Of a stretch of 64,000 nt of DNA, positions 1 through 8,931 are shown piece after piece. The notes below the pieces were generated by a model. The model worked only from the letters and a program-made list of their open reading frames with translations, did no database searches and had not been told where the DNA came from. Made by a program: the position numbers and the translations under genes. Where the stretch lies: the NCBI GenBank assembly GCA_024637015.1, contig JAGXGE010000004.1:372001-436000 (forward strand). Direction: 5' to 3'. Origin of the DNA: Aequorivita sp. Its GTDB lineage: Bacteria > Bacteroidota > Bacteroidia > Flavobacteriales > Flavobacteriaceae. Position 1 is the stretch's first letter. Every line of letters begins with the position of its first letter.

Positions 1-269
1 CAGGAATGACTTTTTATGTTATTACCAAAAAAATAATGGAGGAGAGCGGAAATATAAAAGAGTTTAAAGTGGTTCAAACAAAGATTGATACTTTTGAAAT
101 AAGTTATGTGAGTGAGGAAGAATTGACTGAAGAAAAGAAGAACTTTATTACAAAAACACTTGAACAATTTTTGGAGACTGGGTTGACTTTTATATTCAGA
201 CGAAAAGAACAGTTGGACAGGTCTGAAAGCGGTAAATTGAAACAATTTGTTTCTTTGGTTGAAAATTAA
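1..269 (+). CDS. C-terminal end of a CapK/phenylacetate-CoA ligase-like adenylating enzyme (5' truncated)
   Basis: The frame is open from the left edge of the window to a TAA at 267-269, so only about the last 88 residues are present. The end of the protein, an R-x-E-x-L-D-R-S-x-S-G-K-L-K-Q-F pattern, resembles the C-terminal domain of PaaK/CapK-type adenylate-forming enzymes, whose lysine in a similar S-G-K motif takes part in catalysis. Such genes are common inside capsule and O-antigen loci, where their substrate is usually unknown. It lies 13 bp before wecB on the same strand and probably shares its transcript. The family call rests on a short tail, so it is moderate; the ATG at position 6 is internal and should not be taken as the start. 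Confidence 0.55.
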   Translation, partial: GMTFYVITKKIMEESGNIKEFKVVQTKIDTFEISYVSEEELTEEKKNFITKTLEQFLETGLTFIFRRKEQLDRSESGKLKQFVSLVEN

Positions 270-282
270 ACATATTTATAAA

Positions 283-1377
283 ATGAAGATAACAATTGTT
301 GCAGGCGCTAGACCAAATTTTATGAAGATATCGCCAATTATAAAGGCAATAGAGAAGCTTCAAACCATTCAGAATCCAATTAGTTATAGGTTAATTCATA
401 CAGGGCAACATTACAATCCTAATTTGAGTGATACATTTTTTGAAGAATTGCAAATACCGCAGCCCAACTTGAATCTAAATATAAAAAGTGGCTCACAAGC
501 TGAGCAAACGGCTGGTATTATGATTGCTTTCGAAAAAGAATTGACAGAAAATCGACCTGATTTTGTTATAGTTGTTGGTGATGTAACCTCAACGATGGCA
601 TGTGCAATTGTTACAAAAAAGGCCAATATTTCCTTGATACACGTGGAGGCAGGTATTAGAAGCGGAGATAAAACAATGCCAGAGGAGATAAACCGAATGG
701 TGACGGATAGTATTACAGATTACTTTTTTACCACTTCTGAGAAGGCATCTCAAAATTTAATTCATTCTGGAAATTCAAAGGAGAATATCTTCTTTGTAGG
801 GAATGTTATGATAGATACACTTCTGCAAAATCTTACCCGTATCAAAAAACCTCTATTTTGGAATGATATAAATTTAGTGCCAAAAGAATATTATCTTTTA
901 ACGCTCCACAGGCCATCAAACGTAGATGAAAGTTCTTTATTTATTGAATTATTAAAACAAATTACGGAGCACGCTGCTGGGGTTCCTATTATCTTTCCAG
1001 TTCATCCAAGAACGCAGCATATTTTAGCACAAACAAAAAATGTATTTAAAAATTTACACTTTGTGGAACCACAAGGGTATTTAAATTTTATCTATTTATT
1101 GAAAAATTGCAAAGCTATTTTGACCGATTCTGGAGGCATTACCGAAGAAGCCTCAATACTAAATGTTCCCTGTATTACATTTAGAGATTCTACGGAACGG
1201 CCCGAAACCTATGTTTTAGGGACAAACATTTTGGTAGGTAATAATAAAAAAAAGATTTCCGATGCTTTTCAAAAATTGAAAAATAATAGATGGAAAAATA
1301 CTGAAAGTATACCACTTTGGGATGGAAAAGCTTCAGAGAGAACCATCTCGCATTTACTGAAAATTCATTATGAGTAA
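283..1377 (+). CDS. wecB: UDP-N-acetylglucosamine 2-epimerase (non-hydrolysing)
   Basis: Predicted to interconvert UDP-GlcNAc and UDP-ManNAc in the cytoplasm, supplying an N-acetylmannosamine unit to the glycan. The 364-residue length is normal. Visible family signatures are the N-terminal GARPNFMK, HTGQHY near residue 40, HVEAGIRSGD with PEEINR around residue 120, LLTLHRP near 205, and TDSGGITEEAS near 280, which binds the nucleotide sugar. The ATG at 283 is chosen because the protein then begins MKITIVAGARP, as in the family; the upstream in-frame TTG at 247 would overlap the preceding gene. No wecC (UDP-ManNAc dehydrogenase) lies beside it, so the product is more likely ManNAc or a derivative than ManNAcA. 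It overlaps the next gene by 8 bp. Confidence 0.93.
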   Translation: MKITIVAGARPNFMKISPIIKAIEKLQTIQNPISYRLIHTGQHYNPNLSDTFFEELQIPQPNLNLNIKSGSQAEQTAGIMIAFEKELTENRPDFVIVVGDVTSTMACAIVTKKANISLIHVEAGIRSGDKTMPEEINRMVTDSITDYFFTTSEKASQNLIHSGNSKENIFFVGNVMIDTLLQNLTRIKKPLFWNDINLVPKEYYLLTLHRPSNVDESSLFIELLKQITEHAAGVPIIFPVHPRTQHILAQTKNVFKNLHFVEPQGYLNFIYLLKNCKAILTDSGGITEEASILNVPCITFRDSTERPETYVLGTNILVGNNKKKISDAFQKLKNNRWKNTESIPLWDGKASERTISHLLKIHYE

Positions 1378-2533
1378 GGAAATTCTACTCATAACAAACT
1401 ATTTCCCTCCAGAAAAAGGAGCGGCACCAAATCGAATATTCAGCTTGGCAGAAGGACTGGGAAATGTAGGCTTTAAAGTTAACGTTGTTTGTCCTTTACC
1501 CAATTACCCCACTGGGAAAATTTTTAAGGATTATAGCGGAAAAATATCCTCATCAGAAAATGTCTCTTTTGGAAGAATAACCCGATTGTGGTTATGGCCC
1601 AGCAATTCTGCCAATAAGTTTGTGCGGTTACTGTCTATGGTTTCTTTTTCAATTAGCTTGGTTTTGTTCTTCATTTTTACTAAAACCCCAAAAAAGATAT
1701 TTATTCAATATTCACCCGTTTTTATAGGGTTTACTGCAGTTTGCCTAGGATGTTTGTTTTCTAAAAAAATTATTCTAAATGTTTCAGACCTTTGGCCTTT
1801 AGCAGGTTTAGAGATGGGTATTTTAAAGAAAGGCAGCTATTATTCCCTTTTGGTTAAAATGGAGCGCTACTGCTATCGGAATTCAGATTTAATAGTTGGA
1901 CAATCTGAAGAAATATTAGAGCATATTTCAAATTTTGAAAAAGAAAAACCTTTCTTTTTATATCGAAATATTCCAAACTTTGAAGCACCCCCAGTAACAC
2001 AGCTATCATCTTCTAAAGAAATAAAAATAGTATATGCAGGCTTATTGGGGGTTGCGCAAGGAATTTTTGAAATCTGTAAACGAATTACTTTTCCCGAGAA
2101 TGTGAGTCTTCATATATATGGAGCTGGTCCAGAAGCGGAAAAAATCGAAGCTTTAGGGAAGCAGGATATCCACTTTTATGGTGAATTAGACAGAGAAGAA
2201 TTGCATCGAGAATTGCAGGATTATGATGTTGCCTTTATTCCTTTGATAAAACGAATTTATGGGTCTGTACCGTCAAAAATATTTGAATATACACGTTTGG
2301 GGCTTCCCGTACTTTATTTTGCAGGTGGAGAGGGCGGAGATATTGTTGAAAAAGAATCATTGGGATGGGTAGTTCCGGTAAACGATTTTAGGGCTCTGCA
2401 AGATTTTATAAATACAATTTGTTCAGCGCAATTAAACCGTTTTCCGAAAGAAGCTGTTCAGAAGAACTCCGTTTCGGCTTTTGATTTCAAAAAGCAATTT
2501 GAAGCATTTACTACTTCAATTGAAAATATTTAA
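1370..2533 (+). CDS. Glycosyltransferase family 4 (WbuB-like)
   Basis: A GT-B glycosyltransferase of 387 residues expected to add one sugar to a lipid-linked oligosaccharide at the inner face of the membrane. The start ILLITNYFPPEKGAAP is characteristic of the WbuB-like GT4 group, and the C-terminal half carries YAGLLG, a GAGPE motif and the PSKIFEY/GLPVLYF donor-site region. A hydrophobic stretch near residues 90-130 may dock the enzyme to the membrane. It overlaps wecB by 8 bp, suggesting coupled translation and perhaps transfer of the WecB product. Its stop codon is interleaved with that of the oppositely oriented sugar transferase (shared TTAA at 2530-2533). Donor and acceptor cannot be read from the sequence. 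Confidence 0.85.
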   Translation: MSKEILLITNYFPPEKGAAPNRIFSLAEGLGNVGFKVNVVCPLPNYPTGKIFKDYSGKISSSENVSFGRITRLWLWPSNSANKFVRLLSMVSFSISLVLFFIFTKTPKKIFIQYSPVFIGFTAVCLGCLFSKKIILNVSDLWPLAGLEMGILKKGSYYSLLVKMERYCYRNSDLIVGQSEEILEHISNFEKEKPFFLYRNIPNFEAPPVTQLSSSKEIKIVYAGLLGVAQGIFEICKRITFPENVSLHIYGAGPEAEKIEALGKQDIHFYGELDREELHRELQDYDVAFIPLIKRIYGSVPSKIFEYTRLGLPVLYFAGGEGGDIVEKESLGWVVPVNDFRALQDFINTICSAQLNRFPKEAVQKNSVSAFDFKKQFEAFTTSIENI

Positions 2534-3882
2534 TAGGCTTTATCTTCTCCACGTAATGCATTAAATATAGTTTGGAACACTATTTTAATATCTAGAAAAA
2601 GGCTCCAATTTTCAAGATAAAAAATATCGTATTTAACCCTGTTGATAATATGATTGTCATCTTCTACCTCTCCACGATATCCACTTACTTGAGCTAGTCC
2701 AGTAATTCCTGGTTTTATAAAGTGGCGAACCATAAATTTATCTATCCGTTCTGCATACATATGTGTGTGACTAACCATATGTGGTCTTGGCCCAACTACA
2801 GACATATCTCCTTTAAGCACATTAATAAACTGTGGTAGTTCATCAATACTTGTTTTTCGGATTATTCTTCCAACCCTGGTGACGCGTATATCTCCTTTTG
2901 AAATTTGATGAAGATGGGCCATAGGGTTTGGTTTCATAGATCTAAATTTGTAGCAAAAGAACTCTTTATAGTCCAAACCATTTCTTTTTTGTTTAAAGAA
3001 CACTGGGCCTTTTGATTCTAGTTTGATTAGCAATCCAAGTAAAGGTGTGAGCCAAGACAGTAAGCCCACAATAATTACAAGCGAAAGCACTATATCAAAA
3101 CTTCTTTTCAGAAACTTGTTAAATGGTTCGTCCATGGGTATTTTGCGCATAGACAAAATAGGAAGCACGCCATAATATGTAAAATCCAGCTTCTTGCTAT
3201 AAATCTCTTTATTGTCTGGAAGAAATTTTAGAATCTTGAGATTGTTATCCACAAAATCAATAAGTTTTATTAGATCCTTGTTTCCAATTTCGGCCACCGA
3301 AGAATAAACCTCATCTATCTCTTCCTTTATAATATAATCCATACAATCTTCAATAGAAACCTTATTAGTTCCTTTTAGATCAAAGGTTCTGTAAAGTTTG
3401 TAGCCATAAACCGGATTGTTGGTGAAAAACTTACGGAGTTGATCTGTTTTTTGATTAAGTCCAAGAATAACCACTTTACGCACATTCCCTCCTAGGTACA
3501 GCCGGTATTTTTTTAGCAAAAAATAAATACCCAGTTTTACAACTGTAATGCACAACCATACCAAAAGAATGTATTTAAATATTATTGAGGCTGAAGTATT
3601 TAATTCATTATAAAAACCAAAGAAAGAAAAAACAACTAATAAGAAAACCACACCTTGTTTTCCGAGCAAAGAGATAATTTTTGCTAAATGTGTAAAACGA
3701 TATATCTCGTAAAAGCCAGAACGTAATGAAAGCAAGAGCCAAGCAATTGTTAAATATACAACATAGTTGAAATAGGGGAAAGGCTCTCCAAAAAATTCAA
3801 AAGCAAAAAAATGGATAAAGAAAAGATCTATTCCATAAGAAATAGGCCTTAAAAATCCAGAATATCTTCCACTTTTAAACAT
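2530..3882 (-). CDS. Undecaprenyl-phosphate sugar-1-phosphate transferase (WbaP/WcaJ-like initiating enzyme)
   Basis: Predicted to start the repeat unit by moving a sugar-1-phosphate from a nucleotide sugar to undecaprenyl phosphate. The 450-residue protein has about four N-terminal membrane segments (residues 10-125), a nucleotide-binding-like central domain (VVILGLNQKTDQLRKFF near 138), and the C-terminal Bac_transf domain starting at KRSFDIVLS near 265, with KFRSM, TSIDELPQ and GDMSVVGPRP. This is the full polyisoprenyl glycosylphosphotransferase layout, so the transferred sugar is likely glucose, galactose or a related hexose. It is the last gene of the leftward polysaccharide array, 6 bp after the UDP-xylose synthase gene. 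Confidence 0.9.
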   Translation of the reverse strand: MFKSGRYSGFLRPISYGIDLFFIHFFAFEFFGEPFPYFNYVVYLTIAWLLLSLRSGFYEIYRFTHLAKIISLLGKQGVVFLLVVFSFFGFYNELNTSASIIFKYILLVWLCITVVKLGIYFLLKKYRLYLGGNVRKVVILGLNQKTDQLRKFFTNNPVYGYKLYRTFDLKGTNKVSIEDCMDYIIKEEIDEVYSSVAEIGNKDLIKLIDFVDNNLKILKFLPDNKEIYSKKLDFTYYGVLPILSMRKIPMDEPFNKFLKRSFDIVLSLVIIVGLLSWLTPLLGLLIKLESKGPVFFKQKRNGLDYKEFFCYKFRSMKPNPMAHLHQISKGDIRVTRVGRIIRKTSIDELPQFINVLKGDMSVVGPRPHMVSHTHMYAERIDKFMVRHFIKPGITGLAQVSGYRGEVEDDNHIINRVKYDIFYLENWSLFLDIKIVFQTIFNALRGEDKAY

Positions 3883-3888
3883 CTATTT

Positions 3889-4875
3889 TCATCTATTATG
3901 TTTTGAAAAATCTTTGTGTTCACTTTTAAAAAGTTCTTCTTTTGAAAGATTTTTAAAATATTCAAAGGTTTTCCTCATTCCTTCTTCTCTAGATACTTTT
4001 GGTTCCCAGCCCAATATTTCTTTTGCTTTGGAAATATCTGGTTCGCGTTGCATAGGATCGTCTTGCGGCAAAGGTTTGAAAATAATTTTCTGCTCCGTTC
4101 CTGTCAGCTTGATAATTTCCTTCGCAAAATCAAGAATAGTTATTTCTTCAGGATTTCCAATGTTTACCGGTAATGGATAATCGCTCATTAACAGTCGGTA
4201 GAGGCCTTCAACCTCATCATCAACGTAACAAAACGAACGTGTTTGTGATCCATCGCCAAAAACCGTTAAATCTTCTCCCCGCAATGCCTGCCCAATAAAA
4301 GCAGGAATCACTCGTCCATCATTAAGGCGCATCCGTGGACCGTAAGTATTAAAAATACGAGCGATACGTGTTTCAAGTCCGTGGAATCTGTGATAGGCCA
4401 TCGTTATGGATTCTTGAAAGCGCTTTGCCTCATCATAAACCCCACGAGGGCCAATGGTGTTTACATTTCCATAATATTCTTCTGTTTGTGGATGAACCAA
4501 GGGATCTCCATAAACTTCAGAAGTGGATGCTATAAGAATTCGCGCATTTTTTTCTCTTGCCAAACCGAGAAGATTGTGAGTGCCCAATGATCCTACTTTC
4601 AAAGTTTGGATGGGTATTTTTAAATAATCTATGGGGCTAGCAGGCGAAGCGAAATGAAGAATATAATCCACTTTTCCAGGAACATGTACAAACTTTGTTA
4701 TATCATGATGATAGAATTCAAATTGACTCAATTTAAAAAGATGCTTAATGTTCTTTAAATCTCCTGTAATCAGATTATCCATTGCAATAACCTCAAAATC
4801 TTCAGCAATAAATTTATCACAAAGGTGCGAGCCTAAAAATCCAGCTGCACCTGTAATCAATACACGTTTTTTCAT
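3889..4875 (-). CDS. UDP-glucuronate decarboxylase (UDP-xylose synthase), SDR family
   Basis: Extended SDR of 328 residues with the [13 protein letters not shown]-binding motif at the N terminus, an STSEVYGDP segment near residue 115 and the YDEAK active-site tyrosine/lysine near 147. The [10 protein letters not shown] and DGRVIPAFI stretches match UDP-glucuronate decarboxylases, which convert UDP-GlcA to UDP-xylose. The gene directly downstream of ugd, the enzyme that makes UDP-GlcA, supports this reading. Some relatives stop at UDP-4-keto-pentose or act as 4-epimerases, so the exact product is an inference. It lies 82 bp after ugd and 6 bp before the initiating transferase in the same leftward array. 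Confidence 0.85.
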   Translation of the reverse strand: MKKRVLITGAAGFLGSHLCDKFIAEDFEVIAMDNLITGDLKNIKHLFKLSQFEFYHHDITKFVHVPGKVDYILHFASPASPIDYLKIPIQTLKVGSLGTHNLLGLAREKNARILIASTSEVYGDPLVHPQTEEYYGNVNTIGPRGVYDEAKRFQESITMAYHRFHGLETRIARIFNTYGPRMRLNDGRVIPAFIGQALRGEDLTVFGDGSQTRSFCYVDDEVEGLYRLLMSDYPLPVNIGNPEEITILDFAKEIIKLTGTEQKIIFKPLPQDDPMQREPDISKAKEILGWEPKVSREEGMRKTFEYFKNLSKEELFKSEHKDFSKHNR

Positions 4876-4957
4876 CTATATTTAATATTTGAGAAATAGG
4901 AGGATAGAGTACCCCAGTATATGTTTTCAGTTAGTTTATAATCTGTAATTGGGTATT

Positions 4958-6271
4958 TCATACATGGGTTGCTTTTCTTCCTATCGAAACATAGGTAAAT
5001 CCTTCTGCTTCCATATCATTAACATTGTATAAATTTCTTCCGTCGAAAACTACAGGATTGTTAAGGAGCTGATTCAATTTCGAAAAATCCGGAGTTCTAA
5101 ATATGCTCCATTCCGTGCAAATAAGCAAGCCATCTGCTCCTTCGGCTGCTGCGTACATAGAATCTGAATAATTCAATTTGTTGCCAAAACGTTTTTTAAT
5201 ATTTGGCATCGCTTCAGGATCAAAAACTTGAAGTTTTGCACCCTTGTCCAACAAAGCTTCCATCATATCTATTGAAGGGGCTTCGCGGATGTCATCGGTT
5301 TCGGGCTTAAAGGCCAATCCCCAGATGGCAATTGTTTTTCCTTTTAAATCATTTTTAAAATACTTCTCAATTTTAGGAAGTAAGATTGTTTTTTGAGCTG
5401 AATTGATTTCTATTACTGAATTTAAAATCTTAAAATCATAGTTTTCATTCTTTCCTGCTTTCTGAAGTGCTTTTACATCTTTTGGAAAACAAGAGCCACC
5501 ATAACCAATTCCTGGGAAAAGGAAGCGCTTGCCAATTCTACTATCGGTTCCCATTCCGGCACGAACCATATCTACATCGGCACCTACCTTTTCACAATAA
5601 TTGGCTATCTCATTCATAAAAGTGATTTTGGTAGCCAAAAATGAGTTTGCAGCATATTTTGTAAGCTCGGCGGACTTTTCATCCATAACGATGATTGGAT
5701 TGCCAGATCGTACAAACGGCCCGTAAAGCTTTTGCATTAATGCTGTGGCTCTTTCACTACTGGAACCAACAACTATTCGCTCGGGCTTTAAAAAATCGTC
5801 TACGGCAAAGCCTTCTCGAAGAAACTCTGGATTGGAAACTACATCAAATTCGCAGGAAGCATTTTTTGATATTACTCCATGCACTTTTTCCGCCGTACCC
5901 ACAGGTACGGTACTTTTATCCACGATTACTTTGTATTGTTTGATTTTCTTTCCTATTTCTTCCGAAACGTTCAGAACATAGGATAGGTCTGCAGAGCCAT
6001 CTTCATCTTCTGGGGTGGGAAGCGCAAGAAAAATAATATCACCATGTTCCAAGCCTTCATCAAGCGATGTTGTAAATTTTAAACGGTTTGCCTTGATATT
6101 TCTTTCAAAAAGTACGTCCAAATGCGGCTCATAGATAGGCACTTCTCCATTACGCATTTTTTCGACTTTAGCTTTGTCTATATCAACACATACCACTTCA
6201 TTTCCGGTTTCTGCTAAGCAGGTTCCTGTTACCAAACCTACATATCCTGTTCCTATTACTGAAATTTTCAT
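4958..6271 (-). CDS. ugd: UDP-glucose 6-dehydrogenase
   Basis: Predicted to oxidise UDP-glucose twice, with NAD, to UDP-glucuronate. The 437-residue protein shows the GTGYVGLVTG Rossmann motif at the start, the VDKSTVPVGTA segment near 120, and the catalytic cysteine in GGSCFPKD near residue 260, followed by the C-terminal UDP-binding domain with DGRNLY near 410. Lengths and motifs are standard for the UDP-glucose/GDP-mannose dehydrogenase family. It feeds the adjacent UDP-GlcA decarboxylase. A perfect TACTTTTG promoter element lies 35 bp upstream, so it may be transcribed on its own as well as from upstream promoters of the array. Confidence 0.95.
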   Translation of the reverse strand: MKISVIGTGYVGLVTGTCLAETGNEVVCVDIDKAKVEKMRNGEVPIYEPHLDVLFERNIKANRLKFTTSLDEGLEHGDIIFLALPTPEDEDGSADLSYVLNVSEEIGKKIKQYKVIVDKSTVPVGTAEKVHGVISKNASCEFDVVSNPEFLREGFAVDDFLKPERIVVGSSSERATALMQKLYGPFVRSGNPIIVMDEKSAELTKYAANSFLATKITFMNEIANYCEKVGADVDMVRAGMGTDSRIGKRFLFPGIGYGGSCFPKDVKALQKAGKNENYDFKILNSVIEINSAQKTILLPKIEKYFKNDLKGKTIAIWGLAFKPETDDIREAPSIDMMEALLDKGAKLQVFDPEAMPNIKKRFGNKLNYSDSMYAAAEGADGLLICTEWSIFRTPDFSKLNQLLNNPVVFDGRNLYNVNDMEAEGFTYVSIGRKATHV

Positions 6272-6305
6272 CTATTGTTTTTCTATCTTTCAATTTAACA
6301 ATGTG

Positions 6306-6313
6306 CAAAAGTA
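6306..6313 (-). promoter_or_regulatory. Bacteroidota -7 promoter element of ugd
   Basis: On the minus strand TACTTTTG matches the TAnnTTTG consensus exactly. It sits 35 bp upstream of the ugd start and would give a leader of about 30 nt. No clear TTTG -33 element is seen at the expected distance. Confidence 0.5.
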
Positions 6314-6329
6314 CAATTTGCAATTCTTT

Positions 6330-7553
6330 TTATAAGTTTTTTATTCTGTTGTTTTCTGGCACTTCAGTCCTTGTTATTAGCACTATCAAAATGAAGCCAA
6401 TATAATAAGCCCCAATCTGTCTGTGGAACATGTTTTCCATAAAACAATACATTATCAATATTGCTAACATAGCCATAGGGAAAAATTGTTTTTTTATTGA
6501 AAGAAAACTAATCCCAATAAAAGCCAAAAAAAGTAACAAAGCAATAAAACCCGCACTTAAATAGAAATCTAAAAATTGGTTATGGGTATTGTACCGTTCG
6601 GAAACGAAATTTTCTCTTTTTTGGGAATTTGTTATATCGCTTTTGTAACATGACACAAGTCTATTCTTCGTTTCGTCAAAACCAATTCCCGATAGATTAA
6701 AACCTTCTTCGCTTATAACAGCTGCAGCACACTCCCATACTACGGCCCTTAGTTCGTAAGTCAATGAATTTTCAATAAAGGCTGGTGGATCATTATGGCT
6801 TGTAACCGGGTTGTGCTTACTACTCATTTCACTTTTAATTATAAAGAACAATCCTACCACCGCAGCAATGGCAGCTATAGCAATTACTATTTTCCAGATT
6901 TTTCGTTGGCCATAAAACTGACGCAGGAGTAATAAAACAAACAAAGAAATGATAGCAATTTTTGAAGCAATCAACACTATAAAAAGTAGGTTAATAATAA
7001 TATTTGCCAAATGATAGTTGTTATTTGGGTGATACTTTTTTTGAATTGCTTGAAAGGAAATCACAATACTGAAAGTGCAAAGCAGTCCTAAATAGAGCCT
7101 GTCAACCAAGAGAGATTCAACCACCTGTGGAGAATCTCCTAGGGCAAAACTGCCCGTCGCATCTGTTATAAGCACAAAATTATATATAGAAAAAACAATT
7201 GCAGCTAAGGCTGAAAGGATTATGGCGTTGTTAATTTTTTTTATATCGTTTACAGGAATATAAAGAATAGCCAATCCAGCAGCAATCATAACTTTTTTTA
7301 GAATGTTGAAATCCTCATAAAATCTTCCGCTAAAAAATGAATTGATACAGAGATAAAGAAAAAGACATAAAAAAAACGCAATTGGAAGTGATTTTAGTTT
7401 TCTAAAATCCTCTTTTTTTACAATAAAAGGAAATGCAATGACTAAAATGGCTACAAGAATATTGGGCAATGCCCTTATATAATTGTCAAAAGGAATAATG
7501 AGGTAGAGCAGTAAGAAAGCATAGGGGTATATGGCGGAAAGCAGTATCCTCAT
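6330..7553 (-). CDS. O-antigen ligase/polymerase family membrane protein (first of three)
   Basis: Polytopic membrane protein of 407 residues with about ten hydrophobic segments and one large periplasmic loop near residues 245-310. The loop contains ELRAVVWECA and a GIGFDETKN segment, followed by RYNTHNQFLDFYLSAG; this H-N-x-F/Y motif after a G-x-G loop is typical of the Wzy_C superfamily, which joins undecaprenol-linked glycans either to each other (Wzy) or to lipid A core or protein (WaaL/PglL). Which role it has cannot be told from sequence alone. It stands between ugd and a glycosyltransferase, with a 107-bp gap upstream. Confidence 0.8.
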   Translation of the reverse strand: MRILLSAIYPYAFLLLYLIIPFDNYIRALPNILVAILVIAFPFIVKKEDFRKLKSLPIAFFLCLFLYLCINSFFSGRFYEDFNILKKVMIAAGLAILYIPVNDIKKINNAIILSALAAIVFSIYNFVLITDATGSFALGDSPQVVESLLVDRLYLGLLCTFSIVISFQAIQKKYHPNNNYHLANIIINLLFIVLIASKIAIISLFVLLLLRQFYGQRKIWKIVIAIAAIAAVVGLFFIIKSEMSSKHNPVTSHNDPPAFIENSLTYELRAVVWECAAAVISEEGFNLSGIGFDETKNRLVSCYKSDITNSQKRENFVSERYNTHNQFLDFYLSAGFIALLLFLAFIGISFLSIKKQFFPMAMLAILIMYCFMENMFHRQIGAYYIGFILIVLITRTEVPENNRIKNL

Positions 7554-7660
7554 AATTATAAGTAAAAAGCTGAATATTTCAGGGAAAGATAAAAAACTAT
7601 CCCTTAAAAACCTTGTTGGTTAGCTCTTTTCTATTTTATGTTTTTTTAACTTCTTAGAAG

Positions 7661-8794
7661 CTAAGATTTCCTTTGTGCCTCAGCCTTATATATGTTTTCT
7701 AGTTTGTGAATTGTATTTTTAATATTGAAATGCTCATTGAAAAACTTTAATGAGTTTTCTTCAAACTGCTTACGCTTTTTATCATCGCGCAACAATTCCA
7801 AAACTGCATTGGCAAACTGGCCAATGTTTTCGTTTTTAATAACGAATCCATTTTCATTATCGACAATGAGATCACGGTTTCCGTCGGCATCCGATACAAC
7901 ACAAGCTTTTTCAAGGGCCAAAGCTTCAATCACCGAGTATGGCAAACCTTCATAACGAGCAGTAGATATATATAGTTTTGAGTTTTTGATGATGTTGAAA
8001 ATGTCATCTCGCTTAGTCCATTCCAATAAAGTTATATTAGAGTCTAAGTTGTATTTTTTTATTAGCGATTTAACATGGTCTAAATTTGGAGCGTGATACC
8101 CCACACCCATTAGAACCAAGTGTACATTTGGACTTTTTTCCTTGATTTGTCTCAAAACCTCAATCATCATTTCAATATTTTTTTGAAATGATGGACGTCC
8201 TACGGAGCAGATATATTCATCTGGCCATGTCTTTTCAATGCTCAAATTCGGAATAGTTTCTATTGCGTTAATAGAGTTATTGAAAAGTAAAACTCGCTCA
8301 TTTTTATATCCCACTTCGTTTAAAGCTCGATTTTTTTCCGAAGTGGAAGAAGCTAGAATTTTATTATCCCATTTAGAAAGAAATTTTTCCAATCCAAGAA
8401 AAACATTCTTCTTCAATTTATTATCTGCACTTAAAAACGAATAAGCTTGAGGTGTGTGCAGCACGGGAATACTATTCATTTTACCAACAATTTTACCAAT
8501 AACCCCTCCCTTGGCGCTGTGTGCATGAATTAAGTCTGGCTTTTCACTTTTAATAATTTTGCTTGTGGCATTTATTGCTTTATAATCTTTTGATGGTTTG
8601 ATATTCCGAATGATGGAAATGGGATAGTTCTTTACAGGATCATCTTTATCATTAAGAAAAGATTCGTTTTTATCTGAGTCGCCATGTATTACTATTGATT
8701 CAAATTTTTCTGAATCGATATTCGCCAATATTAATCTTAATGAAACATCTACACCACCTACCGCGTGAAGTATATGGACAATTTTAATTTTCAA
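7661..8794 (-). CDS. Glycosyltransferase family 4 (TTG start)
   Basis: GT-B glycosyltransferase of 377 residues. The N terminus (VHILHAVGGVD) and IHAHSAKGGVIG near residue 92 are typical of GT4 acceptor domains; the C-terminal donor domain carries VGRPSFQKNIEMMIE near 197, LMGVGYH near 228 and YISTARYEGLPYSVIEAL near 275, with the E-x7-E retaining motif. Only a TTG is available at the family-expected start; the next ATG is far inside. A TACTTTTG promoter element lies 34-41 bp upstream. The preceding 137-bp spacer is one of the larger gaps in the array. Sugar specificity is unknown. Confidence 0.87.
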   Translation of the reverse strand: MKIKIVHILHAVGGVDVSLRLILANIDSEKFESIVIHGDSDKNESFLNDKDDPVKNYPISIIRNIKPSKDYKAINATSKIIKSEKPDLIHAHSAKGGVIGKIVGKMNSIPVLHTPQAYSFLSADNKLKKNVFLGLEKFLSKWDNKILASSTSEKNRALNEVGYKNERVLLFNNSINAIETIPNLSIEKTWPDEYICSVGRPSFQKNIEMMIEVLRQIKEKSPNVHLVLMGVGYHAPNLDHVKSLIKKYNLDSNITLLEWTKRDDIFNIIKNSKLYISTARYEGLPYSVIEALALEKACVVSDADGNRDLIVDNENGFVIKNENIGQFANAVLELLRDDKKRKQFEENSLKFFNEHFNIKNTIHKLENIYKAEAQRKS

Positions 8795-8827
8795 GGTGTA
8801 TAGATGTTAAGGTTTTTAATAAAGGCT

Positions 8828-8835
8828 CAAAAGTA
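8828..8835 (-). promoter_or_regulatory. -7 promoter element before the GT4 gene
   Basis: TACTTTTG on the minus strand matches TAnnTTTG exactly and sits in the 137-bp gap between two polysaccharide genes, predicting a leader of about 28 nt before the TTG start at 8794. The -33 element is not clear. Confidence 0.45.
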
Positions 8836-8931
8836 AAAAAACAAAGCTGAAAAAGATAAAATTTTCAACTTTAAACTGATATAAACAAATAATCTTAATT
8901 ATATAATCCCGATTAAAGATATAGAGAATAT

